Source of the DNA: Polyangium sp. y55x31
GTDB lineage: Bacteria > Myxococcota_A > Polyangia > Polyangiales > Polyangiaceae
DNA length: 64,000 nt
Direction of reading: 5' to 3'
Assembly: GCF_029946505.1 (NCBI RefSeq)
Contig: NZ_JARZHG010000017.1
Coordinates: 124,001-188,000 of the forward strand
The notes beneath the pieces were generated by a model. It saw nothing but the letters and a program-made list of their open reading frames with translations, searched no databases and was not told where the DNA came from. Made by a program: the position numbers and the translations under genes. Positions 8,901-17,185 of this stretch are shown here, piece by piece (the first letter of the stretch is position 1; each line of letters begins with the position of its first letter).

Positions 8901-11168
8901 GCCGGCGGACGCCACGACACACAGGGGCGCAGAAAACGTCGCGTCGACGACCCGCCGGGCCTCACCGGCCGCGTCCACCTCGACGCGTGTATGGAGCGCG
9001 TCGTGCCGTGCGCTCACCGTGTCGAACGCGCGGCGCCACGCGTCCGGAGGGATCGAGGCGGGCACGCGGACCGCCACCGCGACGTTGTAGGTCGTATCCT
9101 CGGGCGCGCATTGGTGCAGAAAGACGAGCGCCTTCTGCCCGAAGGAAAGCTCCCCCGACCGTCCGGGCGCCGGCGAGGCCACGCGCGCAGGCTCCGCGCT
9201 CGCGAGGCTCGTCTCGAGGGCACGCGTGATTGCGTCGACGGTGGTCGCGTGATCCAGCTCCTCGCAGGCCCGCATGTCCGCTGTGAGCGCATCGAGCGCC
9301 GCCGCGAGCTCGGCCGTGGCCATCGAGTCCAGGCCGTAACGCGCGAGCGGTTCGTCGGGGTCGATCGCCTCGGTCGGCAGGCCCGCGAGCGACGCGACCA
9401 GGCCCGTGACGAGCCGGCGCAACGACGCCGCGCGCTCGGCGGGCGGGAGCGCGGCATAGGCGGCCCGGTCGAGCGCTGCCGGAGGGGCGGCGAGGTCACG
9501 GGGCGCCTGCTCGTCCCGGCCGAGGAGCGGAAGCGCGCCGGCGAGGAGCTGCTCGCGGGCCAGGAACCGCTGAACCTTGCCGCTCGAAGTCTTCGGGACC
9601 GAGCCCGCGGGCACGAAGGCCACGGTGTCGACGTGCACGTCGTGATCGTTCGCGACCGCCTCGCGCACGACGGACGCAAGCGCCTCGACGTCGAACGATC
9701 CCGCGCGTGTGTCGGTCTCCAGGACCAGCGCGACCCGCTCGGCGTCGCCGTCGTCCAGGGCGAACGCGGCGGCGCCCCCAGGGCGCAGCGACGGGTGCGC
9801 GGCGACCGCGCTCAGCTCGACGTCCTGCGGGTGGACGTTCCTGCCGCGGACGACGAGCAGATCCTTCCGGCGCCCCGCCACGTGCAGATGGCCGCCGCGC
9901 AGCACGCCGAGGTCACCGGTGCGCAGGTACGTCGCGCCGTCCGGGCTCGCGGCGAGCCTCGCGCGGAAGGTCTCCTCCGAGAGCGCCGGCTTGCCCCAGT
10001 AGCCCGCGCCGACGCTCTTGCTTCGAACCCAGATCTCCCCGACGTCCCCCTCTTCGAGCGCGACGCGGCGCTCCGGCTCGACGATACGCACCTCGGTCCC
10101 GTCCGCCGGCGGGCCGCAGTCCACGGGCGCGAAGCGAAAGGCGGGCTCCGCAGGCTCCGGCGCGAAGAAGCCGCCCGAGACGAGCAGGGTCGCCTCGGCG
10201 AGGCCATAACATGGGAAAAGCGCCTGGCGCCGGAACCCGGAGCGCTCGAAATGGGATGCGAAGCGATCGAGCGTGGTGCGTCGCACGGGTTCGGCGCCGT
10301 TGAACGCGATCTCCCAGGAACCGAGATCGAGCCGATCGCGGTCTTCCTCCCCGATCTTGCGCACGCACAGGTCGAACGCGAAGTTCGGCCCGCCGCTCAA
10401 CGTGCCGCCGAATCTGCTGATCGCGGAGAGCCATCGCAGCGGGCTGCGCAGGAATGCGCGTGGCGACAGCAGCGTCGCCGTCCCCCCGCAGAACAGAGGC
10501 TGCAGAATCCCGCCGATGAGCCCCATATCGTGATAAGGCGGCAGCCAGCTCACCACGTGGGTCGCGTTGCTCGTGCGGAACGTCCGCCGGATGCTCTCGA
10601 GGTTCGCGAGCAGGTTCGCGTGCGTGAGCATCACGCCTTTCGGAACGCCGGTCGAGCCGGAGGAATATTGCAAAAATGCGATGTCCTCCGGCCGGCGGCG
10701 CGGCGCTCGAAACGCGGCGTCCGCGCATCCCGGAGCGTCATCGACGGTGATCCATGACAAACCGTGCAGCTCGGGCGCCACGCTTCCCATGAGGCTCTTG
10801 AACGAGGCGATCTCGGTCGTGGTCAGCACCGCGTGCACGTCCGCGTCCCGCGCGATGGCCGAGAGGCGCGGCAGCGTGCGATCGAGGCGCGACGGATCCG
10901 GGGGATATGCCGGCACGGCGATGACCCCGGCGAGGATGCATCCATAAAAGGCCGCGAGGTAATCGAGGCCGGGGGCCAGGAAGAGGAGCACGCGGTCGTT
11001 AGGCCGTAGCGTCTCCCCGAGCCGCGCCGCGACGCCCCCCGCGCGGGTGAGGAGATCCGCATGGGTCCACACCTCCTCGTCCTCCGCGCCGTCCGGGAGG
11101 AAGCGATATGCGATCTCGTCCTCGTACCGCTCTCCCTGTTCCTGAATGAGATCGACCATCGTCCGCAT
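5931..11168 (-). CDS. FAAL-ACP-C-A-PCP lipoinitiation NRPS
   Basis: A 1745-residue protein that starts the peptide with a fatty acid. Residues ~1-545 are a fatty acyl-AMP ligase: SSGSTGVPKGV for ATP binding and SWLPPYHDMGLIGG, a hallmark of the FadD32/FAAL group. An ACP follows (YGLDSMAT, Ser615), then a starter-type condensation domain (~670-1110, HHMLCDLWS at 801-809), an adenylation domain (~1130-1625, IYTSGTTGTPKG, NAYGPTEA, SSGK at 1620) and a carrier domain (GGHSLL, Ser1674). The pocket reads by eye D-A-E-D-I-G-A-I-T-K. Acidic residues at positions 239 and 278 recall pockets for basic amino acids, but I do not assign a substrate. GGAGG lies about 8 bases before the ATG. The FAAL activates a free fatty acid, loads the ACP and acylates the first amino acid. 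Confidence 0.93.
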   Translation of the reverse strand: MRTMVDLIQEQGERYEDEIAYRFLPDGAEDEEVWTHADLLTRAGGVAARLGETLRPNDRVLLFLAPGLDYLAAFYGCILAGVIAVPAYPPDPSRLDRTLPRLSAIARDADVHAVLTTTEIASFKSLMGSVAPELHGLSWITVDDAPGCADAAFRAPRRRPEDIAFLQYSSGSTGVPKGVMLTHANLLANLESIRRTFRTSNATHVVSWLPPYHDMGLIGGILQPLFCGGTATLLSPRAFLRSPLRWLSAISRFGGTLSGGPNFAFDLCVRKIGEEDRDRLDLGSWEIAFNGAEPVRRTTLDRFASHFERSGFRRQALFPCYGLAEATLLVSGGFFAPEPAEPAFRFAPVDCGPPADGTEVRIVEPERRVALEEGDVGEIWVRSKSVGAGYWGKPALSEETFRARLAASPDGATYLRTGDLGVLRGGHLHVAGRRKDLLVVRGRNVHPQDVELSAVAAHPSLRPGGAAAFALDDGDAERVALVLETDTRAGSFDVEALASVVREAVANDHDVHVDTVAFVPAGSVPKTSSGKVQRFLAREQLLAGALPLLGRDEQAPRDLAAPPAALDRAAYAALPPAERAASLRRLVTGLVASLAGLPTEAIDPDEPLARYGLDSMATAELAAALDALTADMRACEELDHATTVDAITRALETSLASAEPARVASPAPGRSGELSFGQKALVFLHQCAPEDTTYNVAVAVRVPASIPPDAWRRAFDTVSARHDALHTRVEVDAAGEARRVVDATFSAPLCVVASAGSGDGEVRASLQREAARPFEVVGGALVRAALYERAEGEHVLFLAAHHMLCDLWSLGVILDEVVRTATGAEPRSTPRSYDEFVAWQRAWIESPRGEQALDFWERSLASFEEPVGFPQDTTTEAPPQSVVETYAFGIDGALGASLRAAAARAKLTPFALLLSAYQVLLARSADATDVTVATPAHGRPTRGFSATVGFFVNTLVLRADLSDNPPLAVFVRRNGATLRDSLEHAHAPLSLVFERLRRRGGDHARALASTLFVLEKTPQMEGLGAVALGVPDAQVSIHGHVLRSYGPLHATAEYEVVLSVAEQGDAYAATFHFDATRFERASVARWTELYLRILRAIVSHDTTPVFEVSLVDGVAPPAGGEGRPAAYVPMLRRIHEVARKNPSAVAGIDARSQLTYGELCAWSARIADDLQSIGLGRGDRVVICLSRDVAWLAAFCGIWRAGGVPVPLSLEDPIERLRMVVGDAGARAAVVDAKGNAFVASLGLPASRADVLRDGETKEPAAPVSHHEGEAAYLIYTSGTTGTPKGVVVSHGALAGHIDAIARAWALEPEDHILQFGAPSFDASLEQIFGALATGATVVLRGDELWEPAAFLDACASHRITVADIPTAYFHLLTELSGLDFTAAPSLRLVIVGGEALSRRALERWQRARRPPRLVNAYGPTEATITATFHDCGGAFSPGPNVPIGRALPGKPVWVVNHRGSPCPPGVVGELCIGGELLATGYWGKPALTAERFGPLPALAAFTERVYRTGDRARVRNDGLIELRGRTDAQVKIRGHRVELSEVERTIEQHPWVVQAAVTLEDGPSGPALVGFVVLGAGAADAREDASEALRSFVSARLPSAMVPGAFVRLEAIPRNSSGKLDRGRLARLPVRREARVERDLDVIEQIVASLWAPSLTTPNLDRGSDFFALGGHSLLAARLAARLSRIFRVEVRLSRLLAAPTLSGWAEAVRSANPSPERLEAVAATLRHVAAKTAAEDPPNAGRR

Positions 11169-11234
11169 GAGCTTTCCCTCCTCATCCGCGAGACCGGCGC
11201 AAGGTCGCCCGTGCGCCGGGCCTCGCGGGGCGCC

Positions 11235-12062
11235 TCAGCGTGGCTTCTGCCCACACACCATCACGAGGGGCCGCAAGAAAAACGGCTCCTCCGCGCTCAG
11301 AAAGGCGGCGACCTCCTCTCGGAGCGATTGCATCTCCTCGGCCGTGATCAGGCCGAGGTTCAAAAGCGGCAGCGCGAGGTTCGGATCGAGCTGCGCTGCG
11401 AACGGGCGAATGCCCTTCCCGCCGCTGTGTTGAACCAGGATCTCGACCTCGATGTCCGCGAAGCCGGCGCACCGGAGCACGCGCCAGAGCTTGCGTCCGA
11501 TGTAGACGTCGGAGCCCATCGCCGCGTTCGCTGCGCTGGAGCGCTCGCGGATCGTTCGATATCGTGGGATCATCGGATCACTCAGCGTCGCGAGGTCCCA
11601 GTCGATGTCCAGGATGAGCGCTCGGCCGCCGGGGCGCAGCACGCGCATGATCTCGGTCGCTCCCGCCACCGGATCCTCGAGGTGCTGGAACACGAGGCGC
11701 GCGATGGCGAAATCGCACGAGCCCGATTCCACGGGCAGCTTTGTCGCCGTCCCGTCGAGGATGCGATGGGGCGTCGAGATTCGATCTGCGAGGTAGGCCT
11801 CCGCGTACTTGCGCAGGGGCTCGAATGGCTCGACCGCGGTGATGCGCCCGTTCGGCACGAGCTCGCCGAGGAGCTCCGTCATGAAACCGGGGCCGCTACC
11901 CACTTCGAGGACGTGCATCCCGTCCTCGAGCCCGAAGGAGCGGAGAGCGCGCGCTTCCCGGTCCCACCCGGCGAACGCCACGCTGTGCAGACGAGAGATC
12001 TCGAAATCGATCTCGCCGTCCATGGTCGGTGCTACGTTGTCATACCATTTGTGTGCAGCCAC
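11235..12062 (-). CDS. class I SAM-dependent methyltransferase
   Basis: A protein of ~275 residues with a class I (Methyltransf_11/25-type) fold. Motif I reads VLEVGSGPGF and is followed by an acidic loop (TAVEP); later segments are CDFAIARLVFQHLEDP and a VLRPGGRALI post-motif typical of small-molecule methyltransferases. I place the start at the GTG at 12062 rather than at farther upstream starts. It has GGAGG at ideal distance, falls just after the upstream stop at 12094, and the longer reading would add a low-complexity arginine-rich leader. It lies between the amino acid:carrier ligase and the first NRPS gene, so it probably methylates the building block or the peptide (O-, N- or C-methylation cannot be told). 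Confidence 0.88.
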   Translation of the reverse strand: MAAHKWYDNVAPTMDGEIDFEISRLHSVAFAGWDREARALRSFGLEDGMHVLEVGSGPGFMTELLGELVPNGRITAVEPFEPLRKYAEAYLADRISTPHRILDGTATKLPVESGSCDFAIARLVFQHLEDPVAGATEIMRVLRPGGRALILDIDWDLATLSDPMIPRYRTIRERSSAANAAMGSDVYIGRKLWRVLRCAGFADIEVEILVQHSGGKGIRPFAAQLDPNLALPLLNLGLITAEEMQSLREEVAAFLSAEEPFFLRPLVMVCGQKPR

Positions 12063-12093
12063 GTCTTTTTCCTCCTTCGTGCCGAGCCGAGAA

Positions 12094-12981
12094 TCACCCG
12101 TCGCGCGACGCGGCCAGGGCCTCTTCGAGCCTCGGCCACCGATCGGGGTCTTTTCCGAAATGTTTCGTGATCGCGTGGATCCACCGCTCGATTCCGAACG
12201 CCACGCAGCCGCTCTGCGCCGGACGCCCATCACGCTCGATCACGAACGTCGCGCCGAAATGGTCCTGGTGCAGGTTGACCGAGCCGATGGCCACGCGCCC
12301 CTCGTAGGTCATCTCGACCTTCGTCGGGAGCAGGCGCTGCATGAGATGCTTCGAGCTCCGCGAGGGCATGAAGAACGGATCGGTCGCCGTCAACCACGCA
12401 ATGGGAAGGCCGATCGCCTCTTGCCACCGCGCGACCCAGGCGCGCGTCTGCGCGAGGAACTGGCGGACCTCGTCCGCCGTCCCGATGCACACGATCTCGC
12501 GCATCGTGAATGCGCGCTGCCGCACGAGCGGCTCGAAATGGTCCTCCCGGCGATAACACGTCGCCCGCACGGTGAAATACCGCGCCCTGTCCGAATTTGT
12601 GGCCTGCGCGTGGATGTAGATCGGATAACACGCAGCCGGAGTGAGCACCGCATCGATGGTCGCGGACGCCGTGAGCGCGAGCCCCCCGTCCGGCCGGAGG
12701 ACATCGCCTTCGACGAAGCGGCGGAGGTTCTCCTCGGCGTCGTCGAGCGAGACGGGGAACGTCGCGAGCTGCGGGAACGAACGAAAATAATCGAGCCGGT
12801 GCAGCTCGGCGGCCTCGATCATCGGCGGGAAGCGGTGCTCTTTGGCCTGAAAGGCCTCTGCGATCTGCAAAAAACTCCGGTCGAGGCGCTCGGCGAGATC
12901 GAGGAGCGGCCCGCTCAGCGCGCTTTGACCGGTGCGCAGCCACGTCAGGCCAATGGCCTCCAGCGCGGGATCAACGTGCAT
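12094..12981 (-). CDS. amino acid:[carrier protein] ligase (class II aaRS-like)
   Basis: A 295-residue protein resembling the catalytic core of class II (seryl-type) tRNA synthetases but far too short to bind tRNA; no anticodon-binding arm is visible. Family-type features are a FTVRATCYRRE segment, an FTMREIVCIG segment resembling the class II motif-2 region, and a C-terminal GCVAFGIERW region at the motif-3 position. Stand-alone proteins of this kind (the Bll0957 type) are known to adenylate a small amino acid and load it on a dedicated carrier protein instead of tRNA. The gene start overlaps the end of a small carrier-protein gene by 11 bases, exactly the arrangement known for that family. 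It probably supplies a carrier-bound amino acid for oxidation and methylation by its neighbours. Confidence 0.85.
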   Translation of the reverse strand: MHVDPALEAIGLTWLRTGQSALSGPLLDLAERLDRSFLQIAEAFQAKEHRFPPMIEAAELHRLDYFRSFPQLATFPVSLDDAEENLRRFVEGDVLRPDGGLALTASATIDAVLTPAACYPIYIHAQATNSDRARYFTVRATCYRREDHFEPLVRQRAFTMREIVCIGTADEVRQFLAQTRAWVARWQEAIGLPIAWLTATDPFFMPSRSSKHLMQRLLPTKVEMTYEGRVAIGSVNLHQDHFGATFVIERDGRPAQSGCVAFGIERWIHAITKHFGKDPDRWPRLEEALAASRDG

Positions 12982-13249
12982 GGGTCACCTCCGGGGGCCG
13001 CATGGAGAACAGGCGTTCGACGATCGCGTCGATCGACGCGAGATCCGCGGGCGTGAGAGCCTGCATATCGAGCGGCTCGCCGCGCAGGCTCTCGATGAAG
13101 ACGACGAATTCGGCGATGTCGAGCGACGTGACGAGGCGCTCTTCGAGCAGGAGCGCCGCGTCCGTGAACCCGTCCGCCGAGGCGACGCGCCCGCGGCGGC
13201 TCCGCACCCAGCGGCGAAGGCTCTCTCGAATTTCCATTTCATTCTTCAC
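12971..13249 (-). CDS. stand-alone acyl/peptidyl carrier protein
   Basis: A small carrier protein (~92 residues) with the phosphopantetheine attachment segment LVTSLDIAEF, in which the Ser before Leu-Asp should carry the arm. I chose the GTG at 13249. It overlaps the upstream stop as GTGA and has AGGAG eight bases ahead; an ATG at 13237 is the alternative, and the longer frame upstream is shadow sequence. Its partner is almost certainly the amino acid:carrier ligase whose start overlaps its stop. The diiron oxygenase upstream may act on the amino acid while it is tethered here. Confidence 0.85.
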   Translation of the reverse strand: MKNEMEIRESLRRWVRSRRGRVASADGFTDAALLLEERLVTSLDIAEFVVFIESLRGEPLDMQALTPADLASIDAIVERLFSMRPPEVTHAR

Positions 13250-14106
13250 GATCTCGACTCCTCGAGCAAAATGCCATTCTGCTGCAGGCACTGCACCGAT
13301 TTGCGCGACATCCTCCTCCGGCGCTCGCGCTGCGCCTCCGCGTCCCAGGCGGCCTCCAGCGTGCCCCATGGATCTTCCAGGCCGAGGTCGCGGTAGACGT
13401 CGATTTGATAGTACTCGCGCCACGTGGCGTCGAGGTATGCGGTCATGTAATCACTCAGCTCCCGCCGCTTCGTGTCCGGCCAGTGCTGCGCACTCCGCCG
13501 CGCGAGGTCACGCACGACGTGGCGGCCGAAGGCGAGGTGCCGCGCCTCTTCGTAATGGTGGTGCGCGTTGATGACGCGGGCGACGCCGTGGAGCCGCTCG
13601 TCCAGCGCCATCGCCTGGTTGTGCGCGTCCGCCAGTTCCTCGAAAACGAGCACCTTCGCGAAGAACAGGAGGTCTCGCTCGAGTGCGTCCCCGCGTTGCG
13701 GCAGCGCGATCTTCCGATCGGGATAGAGCTTGCCGGCGTACCGCATGCAGAACTCGCCGAAGATGACGCTGTGCTTGTTCTCCTCGTCGAGGAAATGGTG
13801 CAGATACGCCGTGACGCGCGCATCCTGCGAGGCGTAGAGGCGCGCGGCGAGCCCCTCCATGAGCGCCTTCTCGCCGTGGATGTTGAGGCTGAAGAAGTTG
13901 ACGCTCTCCAGGAAAGCGAGCCGCTTCCGCTGCGCCTCCGTCATCCGCTCCCAGGCCTCCGTCCCCCATAGGGACGAGAGCTCGGGGGAGGTATACCAGG
14001 CATCGGGATCGAGCTCTTCCGGCCAATCGATGTACGTGTAGGGATCACGCGCGTGTTTCCTCGACAGCGCGACGAGCTTTTCGACCAGGTTCGGGGGAGT
14101 GTTCAT
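13246..14106 (-). CDS. AurF-like diiron oxygenase
   Basis: A 286-residue protein that fits the AurF/CmlI N-oxygenase-like diiron family in size and ligand spacing. An ExxH pair is seen in DEENKHS, and a HxxxExxH set in HHHYEEARH, with another helix carrying a candidate Glu ligand at VFEELADAHN. Such enzymes use a two-iron centre and O2 to oxidise amines (to hydroxylamine or nitro groups) or hydroxylate carbon, often on carrier-bound substrates. The gene overlaps the carrier protein by 4 bases, so oxidation of the tethered amino acid is the obvious guess. The exact reaction cannot be read from sequence. Confidence 0.83.
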   Translation of the reverse strand: MNTPPNLVEKLVALSRKHARDPYTYIDWPEELDPDAWYTSPELSSLWGTEAWERMTEAQRKRLAFLESVNFFSLNIHGEKALMEGLAARLYASQDARVTAYLHHFLDEENKHSVIFGEFCMRYAGKLYPDRKIALPQRGDALERDLLFFAKVLVFEELADAHNQAMALDERLHGVARVINAHHHYEEARHLAFGRHVVRDLARRSAQHWPDTKRRELSDYMTAYLDATWREYYQIDVYRDLGLEDPWGTLEAAWDAEAQRERRRRMSRKSVQCLQQNGILLEESRS

Positions 14107-14139
14107 CTCGGTCGCCTCTTCGTCTTTCCTCTCGTATCG

Positions 14140-15345
14140 TCATGGGCGGGGTACGCAGACCGGCGTCCCCACGGCGAGGCCTTCGACTTGAATCCATTCG
14201 GCGTCGCCGACGCCGAGCCGGACGGGCACGTTTTGCTGGAATGGCCCCCGCCGCACGGCGACCGTCGCCGCGCCCTCGGAGACACGGACCGCGGCGCGCC
14301 GGACCGCCGCAGCGACGCGGATCGGCTCGAGCGCGATCTTCACATCGACTTTCTGGTCGAGCAGCAGCGGCGGCGCATTCCCTTCCGCCGCGACCTGCAA
14401 CCAAATCGGGCGCACCTGGCTCGGGATCCCCTCGGAGACGTCGAGCTTCGAGGGCTCGAGGCGCGGCGAGACACGCGCCACGGTCCCGCGCGCGATCACC
14501 GCCGTGCCGCCTTGGAGCGAAATCGTGACGGTTTGCCCCGGGCGAGGCTCGAGCGCGTCCACCTCGCCGACCTCCACCCGAACGAGCACCTCCGAGGGAT
14601 CGGCAATCTCCACGAGCACACGGGCGGATTCGACGCTCCTGGACACGGTATCGCCCTCGTGGATATGGACCTTCGTCACGACGCCGGCGCGCGGCGCGCG
14701 CACCTCGGCGAAGCTCGCCTCGAGCTCCGCGAGCGCGCTCGTCAGCGCGGCCGCTTCCGCGCGCCTCGACGCCTCGCGGACCACCTCGGGCGCCTCGCCC
14801 CGGAGGCGCTGGGCGCGGCGCGCGGTGACGGCCCGCAGACGCGCGTCCGCCTCGGCTTGCCGCGTGGCCGCCTCATTACGAGCTGCCTCGCTGAGCACGC
14901 CTGCCTGCGCGAGCTTGTCGGCGCGCTTCGCCTCGTCATCGGCCTGCGCGAAGGCCGCGCGCGCCTCCGTCTCCAGCGCGTCGAGCTCGGTCCGCTCGTC
15001 GGTGGTCGGCCCGCTCCGCGCGAGCTCGGCCTTGGCGCGCGCAGCGAGCGCCTCGGCGGCGCGTCGCTTCTTTTCGAGCTCCAGGCGGGGCGAGTCCATT
15101 TCGACGAGCAACGCGCCCGCCTCGACGACGTCTCCCTCTCGCACGAGCACCCGCCGTACGGTCCCGTCGACGTTGGCGCGGACCTCCGCGACCCCGGAGA
15201 CCGGCTCCACGACGCCCCGCGCGCGGAGGAAACGGTCGATCACGCGGGGCGCGACCGTCTCGGTATCCCGCGCGCTCGCCGACGAGGCGACGACGGCGGT
15301 CGCGCCGGCGAAGACCGCGGCACAGCCGAACACCCACCGTTTCAT
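14140..15345 (-). CDS. HlyD/DevB-like membrane-fusion adaptor
   Basis: A 401-residue periplasmic adaptor of the HlyD/MacA/DevB type. It has an N-terminal membrane anchor or signal (VFGCAAVFAGATAVVA) and two lipoyl half-motifs (VRRVLVREGDVVEAG early; VTKVHIHEGDTVS late) flanking a long alanine/glutamate-rich alpha-hairpin at ~85-210. A beta-barrel region follows. The start is 4 bases inside the ATPase stop (ATGA overlap) with GGAGG just ahead. Together with the ATPase and permease it matches DevBCA-type exporters, which push lipid-like products across the envelope through a TolC-like channel. Export of the acylated peptide is the likely role. Confidence 0.9.
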   Translation of the reverse strand: MKRWVFGCAAVFAGATAVVASSASARDTETVAPRVIDRFLRARGVVEPVSGVAEVRANVDGTVRRVLVREGDVVEAGALLVEMDSPRLELEKKRRAAEALAARAKAELARSGPTTDERTELDALETEARAAFAQADDEAKRADKLAQAGVLSEAARNEAATRQAEADARLRAVTARRAQRLRGEAPEVVREASRRAEAAALTSALAELEASFAEVRAPRAGVVTKVHIHEGDTVSRSVESARVLVEIADPSEVLVRVEVGEVDALEPRPGQTVTISLQGGTAVIARGTVARVSPRLEPSKLDVSEGIPSQVRPIWLQVAAEGNAPPLLLDQKVDVKIALEPIRVAAAVRRAAVRVSEGAATVAVRRGPFQQNVPVRLGVGDAEWIQVEGLAVGTPVCVPRP

Positions 15346-16064
15346 GCGCCACCTCCCGACACGGCGGGCCGGGCTGCCCGTTGCAATGCCCGCTCGCGCA
15401 CGAGCCGCCCGTCCTCCATATCGAGGATCCGATCGGCGTAATGCTCCAGTCGGGCGTCGTGCGTGACCACGAGGACCGCGGTCTTCGGCCCGACATAGCC
15501 GGCGAGTATCTCCATCACCGCGCGAGCCGACGCCGTGTCGAGCGCCGAGGTGATCTCGTCACCGATGAGCAGCGGCGGAGCCCCGGCGATGGCGCGCGCA
15601 ATCGCGACCCGTTGTTTTTGCCCTCCCGAGAGCTCGGACGGGCGGTGGTGCAGGCGGCCGCCGAGACCGACGGATTCGAGGGCGATCCGCGCGCACGAAA
15701 GCGCCTCCGGGCGGCGGAGCCCGCGCATGCAGAGCATCTCGGCGACGTTGTCGAGCGCCGTCAGGGCGGGGAACAGGTTCGGCGTCTGGAAAACGAAGCC
15801 GAGGAACGAGCGGCGAATACGCTGCACCTCGACGTCCGACCTCTGCGAGATCGGCCGTCCGTCGAGATACACCGCGCCGGACGAGGGGCGCGTGAGGCCC
15901 GCGAGCAAGGACACGAGCGTCGTCTTGCCCGACCCCGAAGGCCCCATGAGCAGCACGAGCTGCCCGGCGTGAATGCTGCAGGTGACGTCGCGGACCGCGA
16001 AGATCTCGCCGCCCTTCGGGCCATAAGCCCGGCTCACGGCGTGCGCCTCGACGAGGGGGGTCAT
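15342..16064 (-). CDS. ABC transporter ATP-binding protein (MacB/DevA type)
   Basis: A 240-residue ATPase with Walker A GPSGSGKTT, Q-loop in FVFQTPNLFP, signature LSGGQKQR, Walker B LLIGDEITSALD and switch His in VVTHD. In Walker B the residue before the catalytic Glu is Asp as usual. The start at 16064 overlaps the permease stop as ATGA and has GGAGG 6 bases ahead; longer readings of this frame are shadow of the permease gene. It powers the DevC-like permease, and gene order (permease, ATPase, adaptor) with 4-base overlaps indicates equal translation of the three subunits. Confidence 0.93.
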   Translation of the reverse strand: MTPLVEAHAVSRAYGPKGGEIFAVRDVTCSIHAGQLVLLMGPSGSGKTTLVSLLAGLTRPSSGAVYLDGRPISQRSDVEVQRIRRSFLGFVFQTPNLFPALTALDNVAEMLCMRGLRRPEALSCARIALESVGLGGRLHHRPSELSGGQKQRVAIARAIAGAPPLLIGDEITSALDTASARAVMEILAGYVGPKTAVLVVTHDARLEHYADRILDMEDGRLVRERALQRAARPAVSGGGA

Positions 16065-17185
16065 CGGAAGACCTCCGCGGGCTCGATTCGCGCGACGGCG
16101 CGAAAGCTGCCCAGGCTGGAGAGCAGGCAGATACCGAGCACCGCCGCCGCGCCGAGCGCGAGGACGGGCGGCGACAGGACGACCGCGAGCCCGAGCGCGC
16201 CCGCGAGGTGCCCGAGGCCGAGGGCGAGGAGCCCGCCGAGCGCCATGCCGAGGCCGCCGAGGAGGGCCATTTGCCATCCCACGAACGAGAGCACCTCGCG
16301 TTTCGTCGCCCCGAGCGCGCGCATCGTCGCGAGCTCTTTGAAATGGTCGCGGGCGAGCGAACGCAGCGTCTGCGCCACGATGAGCGCGCCGACGACGATC
16401 CCGAGCAGCATGCTGAAGAGGAGGATCGGCCCCGCCCCCGAGCCCCATACCCAGTAATGCTCCGTCATCCCTGCGAATGCCTGGCGGCGGAGCGCCTTGA
16501 GGCGCGGGTGCCGCTGCACGAAGGCCACGACGTCGGAGGTGCATTGTGGGGTCGTGAGATCTGCGAGCCAGTAATTGGCCTCGTCCGGACCGGCCTTGGT
16601 GAGCCGCCGGAACGTATCCATTTCGCCGAACACGTACGGCGCGAGCGAGAACGAGCGGATGCGATGGGTGACCACGGCGATCGTCGACGCGTGGCCGCCG
16701 AGCCGGAGCGTCGCGCCGATGGGATTCGCCGGCAGCGAGAGGCGAGGGAGGTCGGATACGTCGACGCTCACGCGGAGAGGACCGTGCAGGTCATCGGGGA
16801 GGCCTCGCTGGATGTTCCACGGCAAGAGATGCGTGGTATCCGGCTCGAAGCCGACCAGGATGACGGGCGCCTCCGAGCCGTCCGAAGGCCGCGCCGCTAC
16901 GTAGCGGAAACCGAGGGCGCGCACGCGGCTCACGCACGGGTGAGACGAAAGCAGCGCCCGCGTGGAGCCAGGCAATATCGGGCCATCGTCGAGGACCTTC
17001 GTCCCGCGCTCCATGACCCAGAGGTCCCCTCCGGCCGCCGTGATCACGCTCGATGCTGCGCGGGTAAAACCTTGGTACAGGCCGGCTTCGACGAGCGCGA
17101 GCGTCGAGGCGAATGCGACGCCCGCCACGGAGCCGGCGAACTTGCCCCGCTCGTGGAGCAATGTCGAGAGCGCGATCCTGTGCAT
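16061..17185 (-). CDS. ABC transporter permease (FtsX/DevC-like)
   Basis: A ~374-residue permease. It begins with a cytoplasmic tail and first membrane span (FAGSVAGVAFASTLALVEAG) and has a large periplasmic domain at ~60-250. Three further membrane spans near the C terminus (ILLFSMLLGIVVGALIVAQT, then two Leu/Ala-rich spans) flank the ELATMRALGATKREV loop typical of FtsX/MacB/DevC. Two adjacent ATGs at 17188 and 17185 are possible starts, and an AGGA fits the second better. It forms the membrane part of the exporter encoded with the next two genes. Confidence 0.9.
   Translation of the reverse strand: MHRIALSTLLHERGKFAGSVAGVAFASTLALVEAGLYQGFTRAASSVITAAGGDLWVMERGTKVLDDGPILPGSTRALLSSHPCVSRVRALGFRYVAARPSDGSEAPVILVGFEPDTTHLLPWNIQRGLPDDLHGPLRVSVDVSDLPRLSLPANPIGATLRLGGHASTIAVVTHRIRSFSLAPYVFGEMDTFRRLTKAGPDEANYWLADLTTPQCTSDVVAFVQRHPRLKALRRQAFAGMTEHYWVWGSGAGPILLFSMLLGIVVGALIVAQTLRSLARDHFKELATMRALGATKREVLSFVGWQMALLGGLGMALGGLLALGLGHLAGALGLAVVLSPPVLALGAAAVLGICLLSSLGSFRAVARIEPAEVFR

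Noticed and set aside
1305..10757. Very long open frames on the plus strand opposite the NRPS genes (for example 1305-4715 and 5982-10757).
   Set aside because: They are antisense shadows of high-GC codon bias: Arg/Gly/Glu-rich, without family motifs, while the minus strand shows a full series of NRPS core motifs.
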